From: Actibacterium sp. MT2.3-13A
GTDB taxonomy: Bacteria; Pseudomonadota; Alphaproteobacteria; Rhodobacterales; Rhodobacteraceae
Length of the DNA stretch: 64,000 nt
Direction of reading: 5' to 3'
Assembly: GCF_018139985.1 (NCBI RefSeq)
Contig: NZ_JAGSOU010000009.1
Location: forward strand, 1 to 64,000
A program made the translations under genes and the position numbers. Positions 55,449-64,000 of the stretch are shown here, piece by piece. Each line of letters opens with the position of its first letter. The stretch's first letter is position 1. The notes below the pieces were generated by a model. The model did not search any database. It saw only the letters and a program-made list of their open reading frames with translations, and was not told where the DNA came from.

Positions 55449-57464
55449 TTACAGCAGCGATTTCACCTTGTCGGCCACCGCCTCGGCGGTGATGCCGAAA
55501 TGGCTGTAGAGCTCCTCGGCCGGGGCCGAGGCGCCGAATCCGGTCATGCCGACGAAGCCCGCCTTGGCCTCGCGCCCGCGCTCGCCCAGCAGCCACTGGT
55601 CCCAGCCCAGCCGCACGCCGGCCTCGACGGCCACGCGCACCGGGCCCGCCGGCAGCACGCGCTTGCGGTAGCTTTCCTCCTGCTGGGCGAAAAGCTCCCA
55701 GCAGGGCATGGAGACGACGCGGGTGCCGATGCCCGCGGCCTGCAGCAGATCGCGCGCCTTCAGGGCGATTTCGACCTCGGAGCCGGTGGCCAGCAGGATC
55801 GCCTGCCGCTTGCCGGTCGCCTCGGCCAGGACGTAGGCGCCCTGGGCGGTGAGGTTCCGGGTCTTGTGCTCAAGCCGCACGGTGGGCAGGTTCTGGCGGC
55901 TGAGCGCCAGCGTCGAGGGCGTGGTCTTGGCGCTCAGCGCGATCTCCCACGCCTCGGCGGTCTCCACCGTGTCGGCGGGACGGAACACCATCATGTTGGG
56001 CGTGGCGCGCAGCATGGCGAGATGCTCCACCGGCTGGTGGGTCGGGCCGTCCTCGCCCAGGCCGATCGAGTCATGGGTCATGACATAGGTCACCGGCACG
56101 CCCATCAGCGCCGACAGCCGCACCGAGGGGCGGGCGTAATCGGTGAACACCAGGAAGGTGCCGCCATAGGGGCGCATGCCGCCATGCAGCGCCATGCCGT
56201 TCATCGCCGCGGCCATGCCGTGCTCGCGGATGCCGAAATGGATGTAGCGGCCCTTGCGGTTCTCGGGGCTGAAGATGCCCAGATCGCCCGTCTTGGTGTT
56301 GTTAGAGCCGGTGAGGTCGGCGGAGCCGCCCACGGTCTCGGGCATGATCGGGTTGACCAGCTCCAGCACCATCTCGCTGGATTTGCGGGTGGCGACCTTC
56401 GGCGCCTCGTCCGAGATCTGCTTTTTCAGCGCCTTGATGGTGGCCGACAGCTTTTTCGGGGCCTCGCCCGCGTAGGCGCGCTCGAATTCCGCGCGCTTGC
56501 CTTTGGGCAGGGCGGCGAGGCGTTCCTCCCAGGCGGCGCGCTCGGCCCCGCCGCGCGACCCGATCGCGGCCCAGGCGGCGCGGATCTCCGCCGGGATCTC
56601 GAAGGGGGCGTGCTCCCAGCCATAGGCGGCCTTGGTGTCGGCGACGAGCTGCGCTTCGGTCAGCGCGCCATGCGCCTTGGCAGTGTCCTGCGCCGAGGAG
56701 CCCAGCCCGATATGGGTCTTGCAGGCGATCAGCGTCGGCGTCTTCGATCCCTTGGCGGCGGTGATCACCCGGTCGATATCCTCGGGGTCGTGACCGTCGC
56801 ATGCGTAGACCGACCAGCCCGAGGCCTCGAACCGCTTCAGCTGGTCGGTGCGGTCGGCGATCTCGACCTTGCCGTCGATGGTGATGCCATTGTTGTCCCA
56901 CAGCACGATCAGCTTGTTCAGCTCATGCTTGCCGGCAAGCCCGATGGCCTCCTGGCTGACGCCCTCCATCAGGCAGCCGTCGCCGGCGATGACATAGGTG
57001 TGGTGATCGACGATCCTCTTGCCGTAGCGCGCGCGCTGGATCTCCTCGGCCAGCGCGAAACCGACCGCGTTGGCGATGCCCTGGCCGAGCGGGCCGGTGG
57101 TGGTCTCGACGCCGGTGGCGTGGCCGTATTCGGGATGGCCCGCGGTGATCGCGCCGAGCTGGCGGAAATTCCTGATCTGCTCCAGCGTCATGTCCCGGTA
57201 GCCGGTCAGGTGCAGCAGCCCGTAAAGCAGCATCGAGCCGTGCCCGGCCGACAGGATGAAGCGGTCGCGATCGGGCCAGTGCGGTGCGGCGGCATCGAAT
57301 TTCAGGTGTTTCTCGAACAGCACGGTGGCCACGTCGGCCATGCCCATGGGCATGCCGGAATGGCCGGAATTGGCGGCCTGGATGGCGTCCATGGCCAGCA
57401 CGCGCAGCGCGCAGGCCTTGTTCCAATGCTCGGGATGGGCGGAGCGGAGGGCTTGGATGTCCAC
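55449..57464 (-). CDS. tkt: Transketolase
   Basis: A 671-residue thiamine diphosphate enzyme of the pentose-phosphate (and, where present, Calvin) pathway. The ThDP motif spans [18 protein letters not shown] to DNNGITIDG. The transketolase motif [18 protein letters not shown] and the C-terminal [11 protein letters not shown] region are intact. The length is normal. It lies 3 kb from two gap genes in a carbon-metabolism neighbourhood, and its 216-base upstream gap is shared with the divergent zapA-region genes. Confidence 0.95.
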   Translation of the reverse strand: MDIQALRSAHPEHWNKACALRVLAMDAIQAANSGHSGMPMGMADVATVLFEKHLKFDAAAPHWPDRDRFILSAGHGSMLLYGLLHLTGYRDMTLEQIRNFRQLGAITAGHPEYGHATGVETTTGPLGQGIANAVGFALAEEIQRARYGKRIVDHHTYVIAGDGCLMEGVSQEAIGLAGKHELNKLIVLWDNNGITIDGKVEIADRTDQLKRFEASGWSVYACDGHDPEDIDRVITAAKGSKTPTLIACKTHIGLGSSAQDTAKAHGALTEAQLVADTKAAYGWEHAPFEIPAEIRAAWAAIGSRGGAERAAWEERLAALPKGKRAEFERAYAGEAPKKLSATIKALKKQISDEAPKVATRKSSEMVLELVNPIMPETVGGSADLTGSNNTKTGDLGIFSPENRKGRYIHFGIREHGMAAAMNGMALHGGMRPYGGTFLVFTDYARPSVRLSALMGVPVTYVMTHDSIGLGEDGPTHQPVEHLAMLRATPNMMVFRPADTVETAEAWEIALSAKTTPSTLALSRQNLPTVRLEHKTRNLTAQGAYVLAEATGKRQAILLATGSEVEIALKARDLLQAAGIGTRVVSMPCWELFAQQEESYRKRVLPAGPVRVAVEAGVRLGWDQWLLGERGREAKAGFVGMTGFGASAPAEELYSHFGITAEAVADKVKSLL

Positions 57465-57680
57465 GGGGGCGGATCCTTTGTCTGGGGCCGGGAGGCGGCG
57501 CGAGGAATGTTTGCGCCGGTGATAGCAGCGTCTGGCGCGAGTTCAAGCGCCGGTCAAGGGAAAGCCGGGCCATTCCGCTGGCCAGCGGGTAAGGTAAGCT
57601 GGCAGGGGAAAGGCTCTGATTCGCGCATGACCCCAGGTTGCGCGCAGGGTGGACGACAATCAGAACGGGGGACAGGCAGA

Positions 57681-58148
57681 ATGAGCGATTTGAGCGAGCT
57701 AGAGGGCCGGATCACCGCCGCGCTGGAACGCGTGGGCCGCGGGGTCGAGGCGCTGTCCAGGACGCCCGAAGCCCCGGTGGCGGACGCCGAGCAGATGGCC
57801 CGGCTGAAAGAGGCACTGGAGGCCGAGAAAACCGCCAACGATCAGATGGAGGAGCGGCTGCGCGCGATCCGCGACAAGCAGGACGGCCAGGTCGCCTCGC
57901 TGAGCGCGCGCGCCGGCGCGGCCGAGGCCGAGGTGGCGCGGCTGCGCGCGGTCAACGACATGCTGCGCGAGTCGAACCGCGCCCTGCGCGCGGCCAATGC
58001 CGAAGGCCTGGGCGATGCCGCGCTGATCAACGCGGCGCTGGAGGCCGAACTCGAGGCTCTGCGCGCATTGCGCGACAGCGACCGCGCCGAGCTTGACGGC
58101 ATCATCGCCGAGCTGACCCCGCTGACCGAGGAGAATGCCAATGCCTGA
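57681..58148 (+). CDS. Coiled-coil protein upstream of zapA
   Basis: A 155-residue protein that is almost entirely coiled coil (heptads in about residues 35-150, such as LEAEKTANDQMEERLRAIRDKQDG and ALEAELEALRALRDSDRAEL), with no membrane segment. I do not recognise a family. It begins at ATG 57681 behind GGGGGACAGG and overlaps zapA by eight bases, so the two are translated together. A structural or scaffold role in cell division is plausible only from this linkage. Confidence 0.75.
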   Translation: MSDLSELEGRITAALERVGRGVEALSRTPEAPVADAEQMARLKEALEAEKTANDQMEERLRAIRDKQDGQVASLSARAGAAEAEVARLRAVNDMLRESNRALRAANAEGLGDAALINAALEAELEALRALRDSDRAELDGIIAELTPLTEENANA

Positions 58149-58536
58149 CGTTCAGATCACCATCGGTGGGCGCGCCTTCGAGGTGGCCTGCCAGGAGGGC
58201 GAAGAGCGGTTCCTGCGGGCAGCCGCGGCGCTGTTGGACAACGAGGCTTCGGTGCTGGTCAGCCAGATCGGGCGGCTGCCCGAGGCGCGGATGCTGCTTA
58301 TGGCCGGGCTGATGCTGGCCGACAAGACCGCCGGGCTCGAGGAAAAGCTGCGCAACGCCGAGGAGGTGCTGGGCCAGAAGGAGGCCGAACTCGAAGAGCT
58401 GAAGTCGCGCCCCGCCCCGAAGCCCGACCGCATCGAGGTGCCGGTGATCCCCGGCAGCGTCACCGACACACTGGCCGAGATCGCCGCGCGGGCCGAGGCG
58501 CTGGCCGACGCGATCGAGGAAAAGGCCGCCGGCTGA
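58141..58536 (+). CDS. zapA: Cell division protein ZapA
   Basis: A 131-residue protein that bundles FtsZ filaments. The N-terminal PDVQITIGGRAFEVACQEGEERFLRAAAALLD is the ZapA globular head, followed by a coiled coil (about residues 60-105, NAEEVLGQKEAELEEL). ATG 58141 was chosen over ATG 58135 because the GAGGAG at 58128-58133 is then seven bases away. It is coupled to the upstream coiled-coil gene. A structured non-coding stretch follows, the usual location of 6S RNA in proteobacteria. Confidence 0.88.
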   Translation: MPDVQITIGGRAFEVACQEGEERFLRAAAALLDNEASVLVSQIGRLPEARMLLMAGLMLADKTAGLEEKLRNAEEVLGQKEAELEELKSRPAPKPDRIEVPVIPGSVTDTLAEIAARAEALADAIEEKAAG

Positions 58537-58550
58537 GTCGAAACATCCGT

Positions 58551-58681
58551 CAGCCGCGCCGTCCTGACGCCCGACCGGGCACGCGGCCAGACATCGCGCC
58601 CGCGCCGCCCGACAGGACGGGCAGACCCTGCCATCCGAAGGACGCCCGGGGCGCTTGCGCCCCCTCGGTTGCGCGCGGCTG
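58551..58681 (+). ncRNA. Candidate structured RNA downstream of zapA (6S-like position)
   Basis: The 230 bases between zapA and grxD hold no gene but fold strongly. A closing stem joins CAGCCGCGC (58551-58559) and GCGCGGCTG (58673-58681). Inside, CCGTCCTG (58559-58566) pairs with CAGGACGG (58613-58620), and GGGGCGC-TT-GCGCCCC lies at 58648-58663. The 6S RNA gene follows zapA in many proteobacteria, so this is the natural candidate, but I could not fit the rod with a central bubble that defines 6S. High GC alone could also yield such stems. Confidence 0.3.
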
Positions 58682-58719
58682 GGGGCTTCCGGTCCTCGGG
58701 CCGCGAACTGTGGATCAAC

Positions 58720-58748
58720 AAAAAAGGGGGCCGCGCGGCCCCCTTTTT
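58720..58748. terminator. Bidirectional intrinsic terminator
   Basis: A perfect palindrome of AAAAAGGGGGCCGC and GCGGCCCCCTTTTT, with A and T runs at the ends. It works in both directions, after the zapA side and after grxD. Confidence 0.85.
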
Positions 58749-58767
58749 CCGGTCGTCTCAGCCCGCC

Positions 58768-59127
58768 TCAGGCGTTGGCTTCGCGGATCTTGTCGGCGGC
58801 GTCCTTGTCATAGGCCACGCCCTTGGCGTCGAAGAGCTGGTCCAGCTCGCCCGACAGGGTCATCTCGGTGATGATGTCGCAGCCGCCGACGAATTCGCCC
58901 TTCACATAGAGCTGCGGGATGGTCGGCCAGTCGGAGAAATCCTTGATGCCCTGGCGGATCTCGTCATCGGCCAGCACGTTCACGTCCTGGTAATTGACGC
59001 CCATGTAGTTCAGCACGCCGGCCACGCGGCTGGAAAACCCGCATTGCGGCATTTCCTTGGTGCCCTTCATGAACAGCACCACATCGTTGCTGGCGATGGT
59101 GTCTTCGATCTGTTTCTGCGCGGTCAT
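58768..59127 (-). CDS. grxD: Monothiol glutaredoxin (Grx4 type)
   Basis: A 119-residue CGFS glutaredoxin. The active-site motif [10 protein letters not shown] has a single cysteine (Cys29), with [19 protein letters not shown] for glutathione binding. Such proteins carry and deliver [2Fe-2S] clusters and form complexes with BolA. A bolA-like gene lies 29 bases upstream on the same strand, so the operon encodes both partners. Confidence 0.94.
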   Translation of the reverse strand: MTAQKQIEDTIASNDVVLFMKGTKEMPQCGFSSRVAGVLNYMGVNYQDVNVLADDEIRQGIKDFSDWPTIPQLYVKGEFVGGCDIITEMTLSGELDQLFDAKGVAYDKDAADKIREANA

Positions 59128-59156
59128 TTTGTATCCTTCGGGGTTCGGTCAGCGCG

Positions 59157-59399
59157 TTATTCGGGCGCCTTGGTGGTCAGGGCCAGCGCGTGCAATTCGC
59201 CCGCCTTGCCGTCCATCTTGCCTTTCAGCGCGGCATAGACGGCGCGTTGCTGCTGCACCCGGTTCTGGCCGCGGAAGCTTTCGTCGATGATCTCGGCGGC
59301 GTAGTGGTTTCCGTCTCCGGCGAGGTCTGTCACGGTGATCTTCGCCTGCGGAAAGGCCGCGCGGATGAGGTCCTCGATTTCCTGGGCTTCTATGGCCAT
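59157..59399 (-). CDS. BolA-family protein
   Basis: An 80-residue BolA-fold protein. IEDLIRAAFPQAKITVTDLAGDGNHYAAEIIDESF and RGQNRVQQQRAVYAALKG form the conserved alpha-beta core, and the terminal His in GELHALAL is the possible cluster ligand. It corresponds to the short BolA (YrbA/IbaG-like) type and is cotranscribed with the CGFS glutaredoxin, its expected partner in Fe-S trafficking or iron sensing. It starts at ATG 59399, downstream of purL. Confidence 0.92.
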   Translation of the reverse strand: MAIEAQEIEDLIRAAFPQAKITVTDLAGDGNHYAAEIIDESFRGQNRVQQQRAVYAALKGKMDGKAGELHALALTTKAPE

Positions 59400-59498
59400 C
59401 TTTGTCTCCTTGCTTTCCCCCCAGAAATAGAGCGGCCCCGCGCCCCGCGCAAGGCGCGTGGGCGCAGAACCGGCGTGCGGAAAGCCGCAGCGCCGCGA

Positions 59499-61658
<2,160 letters not shown>

Positions 61659-61947
61659 CGCGTCTGTGTTCCCTTCGGCCACGTCTTGCCTGCGTCATAT
61701 TGCATGGGGGCTGGCGGGGAAAGAGGCAAAGGCGCGGCGCAGGGGCGCAGAAGCGGCGCAGAGCGGGCGGTCCGCGGCTGTCGCGCCGCGCCCGCGCCGC
61801 GTTCCGGCCCGGAAACCGTCGCCGCGCGTCGCCGCTGCCCGGCGGCGTCGGCCGGCGTCGGGGCCGGGTGACGCCCCGCGCCCCAAGAGGCGCGCGGGAC
61901 GCCCCGCCCACCTGCGCCGAAAACCCGTATGCTATTGGAAAAGGCCA

Positions 61948-62022
61948 AAAAAAATGGCCGAGACAAAGCTCGGCCAAAGTCCAACAGGGAGGTGAAGAAG
62001 TAGCGCTTGCTACGTTCTTCGA
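61948..62022 (-). ncRNA. Candidate RpoH-dependent small RNA
   Basis: Read on the minus strand, an RNA of about 75 nt would contain three parts in order. First is a hairpin with arms GAAGAA-C-GTAGC and GCTAC-TTCTTC around AAGC (61995-62021). Then comes a single-stranded ACCTCCCTGTTGG with a CCUCCC anti-Shine-Dalgarno core (61982-61994). Last is a terminator, TGGCCGAG with CTCGGCCA (61956-61977) followed by eight U (61948-61955). A sigma32-like promoter lies just upstream. It sits between the LysR gene and purL. Confidence 0.65.
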
Positions 62023-62029
62023 CGCCCCA

Positions 62030-62058
62030 TGTATGGGCCGGGCTCTGCCCGTGCAAGT
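62030..62058 (-). promoter_or_regulatory. sigma32-like promoter of the small RNA
   Basis: On the minus strand CTTGCAC (62058-62052), a 13-base spacer and CCCATACAT (62038-62030) resemble RpoH promoters (CTTGAAA, CCCCATNT). A start about seven bases on falls at 62022-62023, the foot of the first hairpin. Confidence 0.6.
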
Positions 62059-62145
62059 CATAAAATGCCGCATCTGCAACATGGCCGCCATGCGTGGCAC
62101 GCATAACTCACATTCCAAAATGGTGATTTGTTGGGCCGCGGCGGC

Positions 62146-63045
62146 TCAGCGTGCCTCTTTGATGCGCTTTCTGTGCTCGAAGATTTCCTCGGTCACGAAG
62201 TCCCGGAAGGCCGAGATCCGCTTCGACTGGCGCAGTTCCTCGGGATAGGCGAGGAAGACCGGAACCTCGTTGCTCTCGACATCGGGCAGGACGCGGACCA
62301 GATCGGGGAAGTCCTCGGTCAGGTAGTCGGGCAGCACGCCGATGCCCAGGTCGTGCAGCACCGCCTGAAGCACCCCGAAGTAGTTGTTCACCGTCAGGGT
62401 CGAGGGGATGTCGTGGGTCATCAGCTCCTGCACCAGCTTGGCGCCGGCGCTGACCTGGGCCGAGCTGGTGTTCTGGCAGATCAGCCGGTGCCGGGACAGA
62501 TCCTCCAGCCGCTCGGGCGTGCCACGCTCGGCCAGGTAGGCGGGCGAGGCGTAGAGGCGCATCTTCACGCTCATCAGGCGCTTGCGGATCAGGTCGGCCT
62601 GGCTGGGCTCCTTCATGCGGATCGCCACGTCGGCCTCGCGCATGGGCAGGTCGAGCACGCGCTCTTCAAGCATCAGGTCGATCTTCAGGTCGGGGTATTT
62701 CTCGTAGAGCTTGGTCAGGCGGGGCGCCAGCCACAGCGTGCCGAAGCCGGTGGTGGTAGTCACGCGCAGTTCGCCGAAGACCTCCTCTTCGCTGTCGCGG
62801 ATGCGCGCGGCGGCGGCGTCCAGCCGCTTGACCATCGCCGAGGTGGCATCGAACAGCAATTCGCCCTGCTCGGTGAGAATCAGCCCCCGCGCGTGGCGGT
62901 GGAAAAGAGTGGTGTTCAGGCTATCCTCGAGCGCCCGGATCTGCCGGCTTACGGCCGATTGCGACAGGTGCAGCACCTCGCCGGCATGGGTCAGACTGCC
63001 GGCATCGGCCACGGCGTGGAATATTCTGAGCTTGTCCCAGTCCAT
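62146..63045 (-). CDS. LysR-family regulator divergent from the ferredoxin oxidoreductase gene
   Basis: A 299-residue LysR protein. The helix-turn-helix reads RIFHAVADAGSLTHAGEVLHLSQSAVSRQIRALEDSLNT, followed by the effector-binding domain (FGELRVTTTTGFGTLWLAPRL). ATG 63045 starts at MDWDKLRIF; the open frame to 63123 is not needed. It diverges from the indolepyruvate ferredoxin oxidoreductase gene, and a near-perfect palindrome lies in the shared 156-base gap, so it probably controls that gene and itself. Confidence 0.92.
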   Translation of the reverse strand: MDWDKLRIFHAVADAGSLTHAGEVLHLSQSAVSRQIRALEDSLNTTLFHRHARGLILTEQGELLFDATSAMVKRLDAAAARIRDSEEEVFGELRVTTTTGFGTLWLAPRLTKLYEKYPDLKIDLMLEERVLDLPMREADVAIRMKEPSQADLIRKRLMSVKMRLYASPAYLAERGTPERLEDLSRHRLICQNTSSAQVSAGAKLVQELMTHDIPSTLTVNNYFGVLQAVLHDLGIGVLPDYLTEDFPDLVRVLPDVESNEVPVFLAYPEELRQSKRISAFRDFVTEEIFEHRKRIKEAR

Positions 63046-63140
63046 CTTGCAATTCTCGCATAGCTGCCATGCAGGTTTTCGCAAGATACCTACAGGCAGG
63101 CAAAGGCCTATTGCAAACGGCAACTTGCCGAAAATTGATT

Positions 63141-63168
63141 TTGTAGGTCAGAAATTTTGACCTATTAT
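63141..63168 (+). promoter_or_regulatory. Palindromic operator over the oxidoreductase promoter
   Basis: TAGGTCA (63144-63150), seven bases, TGACCTA (63158-63164) form a palindrome overlapping a -10-like TATTAT (63163-63168) and a -35-like TTGTAG (63141-63146). It is a likely regulator site for the rightward gene. Confidence 0.65.
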
Positions 63169-63201
63169 CCGCCCATGCTCTTTTTTGCAGGGAGGTGCGC
63201 G

Positions 63202-64000
63202 ATGAGTAGGCAGGAAGTGACGTTGCATGACCGCTACGACCTGGAGAAGACGACGGTCCTGTTGAACGGGACGCAGGCGCTGGTCCGGCTGATGCTGATG
63301 CAATCGGCCCGCGACCGCGCCGCCGGCCTGACGACTGCGGGCTATGTCACCGGCTACCGCGGCTCGCCGCTGGGGGCGGTCGATCAGCAGATGAGCCGCG
63401 CCAGGGCCGACCTGGAGGCCGCGCATGTCCGCTTCGAGCCGGGCCTGAACGAGGATCTCGCCGCCACCGCGATCTGGGGCACCCAGCAGGCCGAACTGCG
63501 CGGAGAGGGCAAGTATGACGGCGTGTTCGCGCTGTGGTACGGCAAGGGGCCGGGGGTGGACCGCTCGGGCGACGTGATGCGCCACGCCAACATGGCGGGC
63601 AGTTCGGCGCATGGCGGGGTGCTGATGGCGATGGGTGACGACCACACCGGCGAATCCTCCACGGTCTGCCACCAGTCCGACTGGGCGATGGTTGATGCCT
63701 ACATGCCCATCGTCTCGCCCGCGGGCGTGCAGGAGATCCTGGATTACGGGCTCTACGGCTACGCGCTGTCGCGCTTCGCCGGGGTCTGGGTCGGGCTGAA
63801 GACGATGAAGGACACGGTCGAGGTGACCTCGGTCGTCGACGGCCGGCCCGACCGGATGCAATTCGTCACGCCTGAGTTCCAGATGCCCGAGGGCGGGCTG
63901 AACATCCGCCTGGGCGATCACTGGATCCCGCAAGAGGCGCGGATGATCGACCACAAGCGCTTTGCCGCGGAGGCCTTCGCGCGCGCCAACCGGATGGACA
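63202..64000 (+). CDS. Indolepyruvate ferredoxin oxidoreductase, N-terminal part (partial)
   Basis: The gene starts at ATG 63202 behind GGGAGG and runs off the window. The 266 visible residues begin MSRQEVTLHDRYDLEKTTVL and contain LLNGTQALVRLMLMQSARD, TAGYVTGYRGSPLGAVDQQM and AMGDDHTGESSTVCHQSD, all typical of the large fused IorA-type 2-oxoacid:ferredoxin oxidoreductases of proteobacteria. These decarboxylate aryl pyruvates, such as indolepyruvate from tryptophan, to aryl-acetyl-CoA with ferredoxin or a similar acceptor. The thiamine and Fe-S domains are beyond the window. Confidence 0.88.
   Translation, partial: MSRQEVTLHDRYDLEKTTVLLNGTQALVRLMLMQSARDRAAGLTTAGYVTGYRGSPLGAVDQQMSRARADLEAAHVRFEPGLNEDLAATAIWGTQQAELRGEGKYDGVFALWYGKGPGVDRSGDVMRHANMAGSSAHGGVLMAMGDDHTGESSTVCHQSDWAMVDAYMPIVSPAGVQEILDYGLYGYALSRFAGVWVGLKTMKDTVEVTSVVDGRPDRMQFVTPEFQMPEGGLNIRLGDHWIPQEARMIDHKRFAAEAFARANRMD

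Noticed and set aside
61954-61996. A 13-codon frame starting ATG GCC GAG on the plus strand
   Set aside because: It coincides with the terminator stem of the minus-strand sRNA and has no ribosome binding site.

Overview
The window looks like a chromosome segment of a Rhodobacterales alphaproteobacterium (Rhodobacter/Roseobacter relatives). The evidence is the visibly GC-rich coding sequence, an ALA-synthase type HemA, a uvrA promoter with the alphaproteobacterial GTTC-N7-GTTC LexA box, FnrL-type boxes, a SqrR/BigR-type operator and CceR-like boxes. The genus cannot be fixed from the sequence alone.

Layout. Bases 1-2873 are less GC-rich accessory DNA: the tail of an IS5-type transposase, two unrecognised envelope or secreted proteins, and an HMA-CDF metal transporter. 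It stops at a tRNA 3'-half followed by a terminator, so it looks like the distal end of an element integrated in a tRNA gene. From 2874 on the DNA is core-like: tRNA-Val, adenine deaminase, two identical tRNA-Asp genes, a thioesterase and a dipeptidase. Next come hemA behind an FnrL promoter, a RodZ-like protein and ispG (7.5-12 kb). An envelope block follows (12-29 kb): DsbA-like protein, M48 protease, amidase, PBP1A, prfB, a bactofilin plus M23 endopeptidase pair, a peroxiredoxin, a YhdP/AsmA-like protein and queA.

29-42 kb carries an MFS transporter, lpd, an FNR-type promoter driving an acyl-CoA ligase and a GNAT-like protein, a PhoX-family protein, a sulfide-type rhodanese, uvrA and a patatin. 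42-50 kb is valine catabolism (isobutyryl-CoA dehydrogenase, 3-hydroxyisobutyryl-CoA hydrolase, mmsB, mmsA with a divergent LysR gene), interrupted by an L,D-transpeptidase, a YbdK ligase and a YkgJ-type protein. 50-59 kb carries coaD, two gap genes flanking a 47-residue membrane protein, an HPF with a cold-shock domain, tkt and zapA. 59-64 kb carries grxD-bolA, purL, a candidate RpoH-dependent sRNA, a LysR gene and the start of an indolepyruvate ferredoxin oxidoreductase.

The most interesting new material is regulatory: (a) a 75-nt minus-strand sRNA candidate (61948-62022) with a sigma32-like promoter, an anti-Shine-Dalgarno segment and an intrinsic terminator; (b) an FNR box placed exactly at -41.5 of a predicted leaderless acyl-CoA ligase mRNA; (c) a long inverted repeat that duplicates the ribosome binding region of isobutyryl-CoA dehydrogenase; (d) a 15-bp palindromic motif shared by two unlinked promoters; (e) paired FNR-like boxes before a DUF2267 gene. 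All assignments come from reading the sequence; no database search was run.
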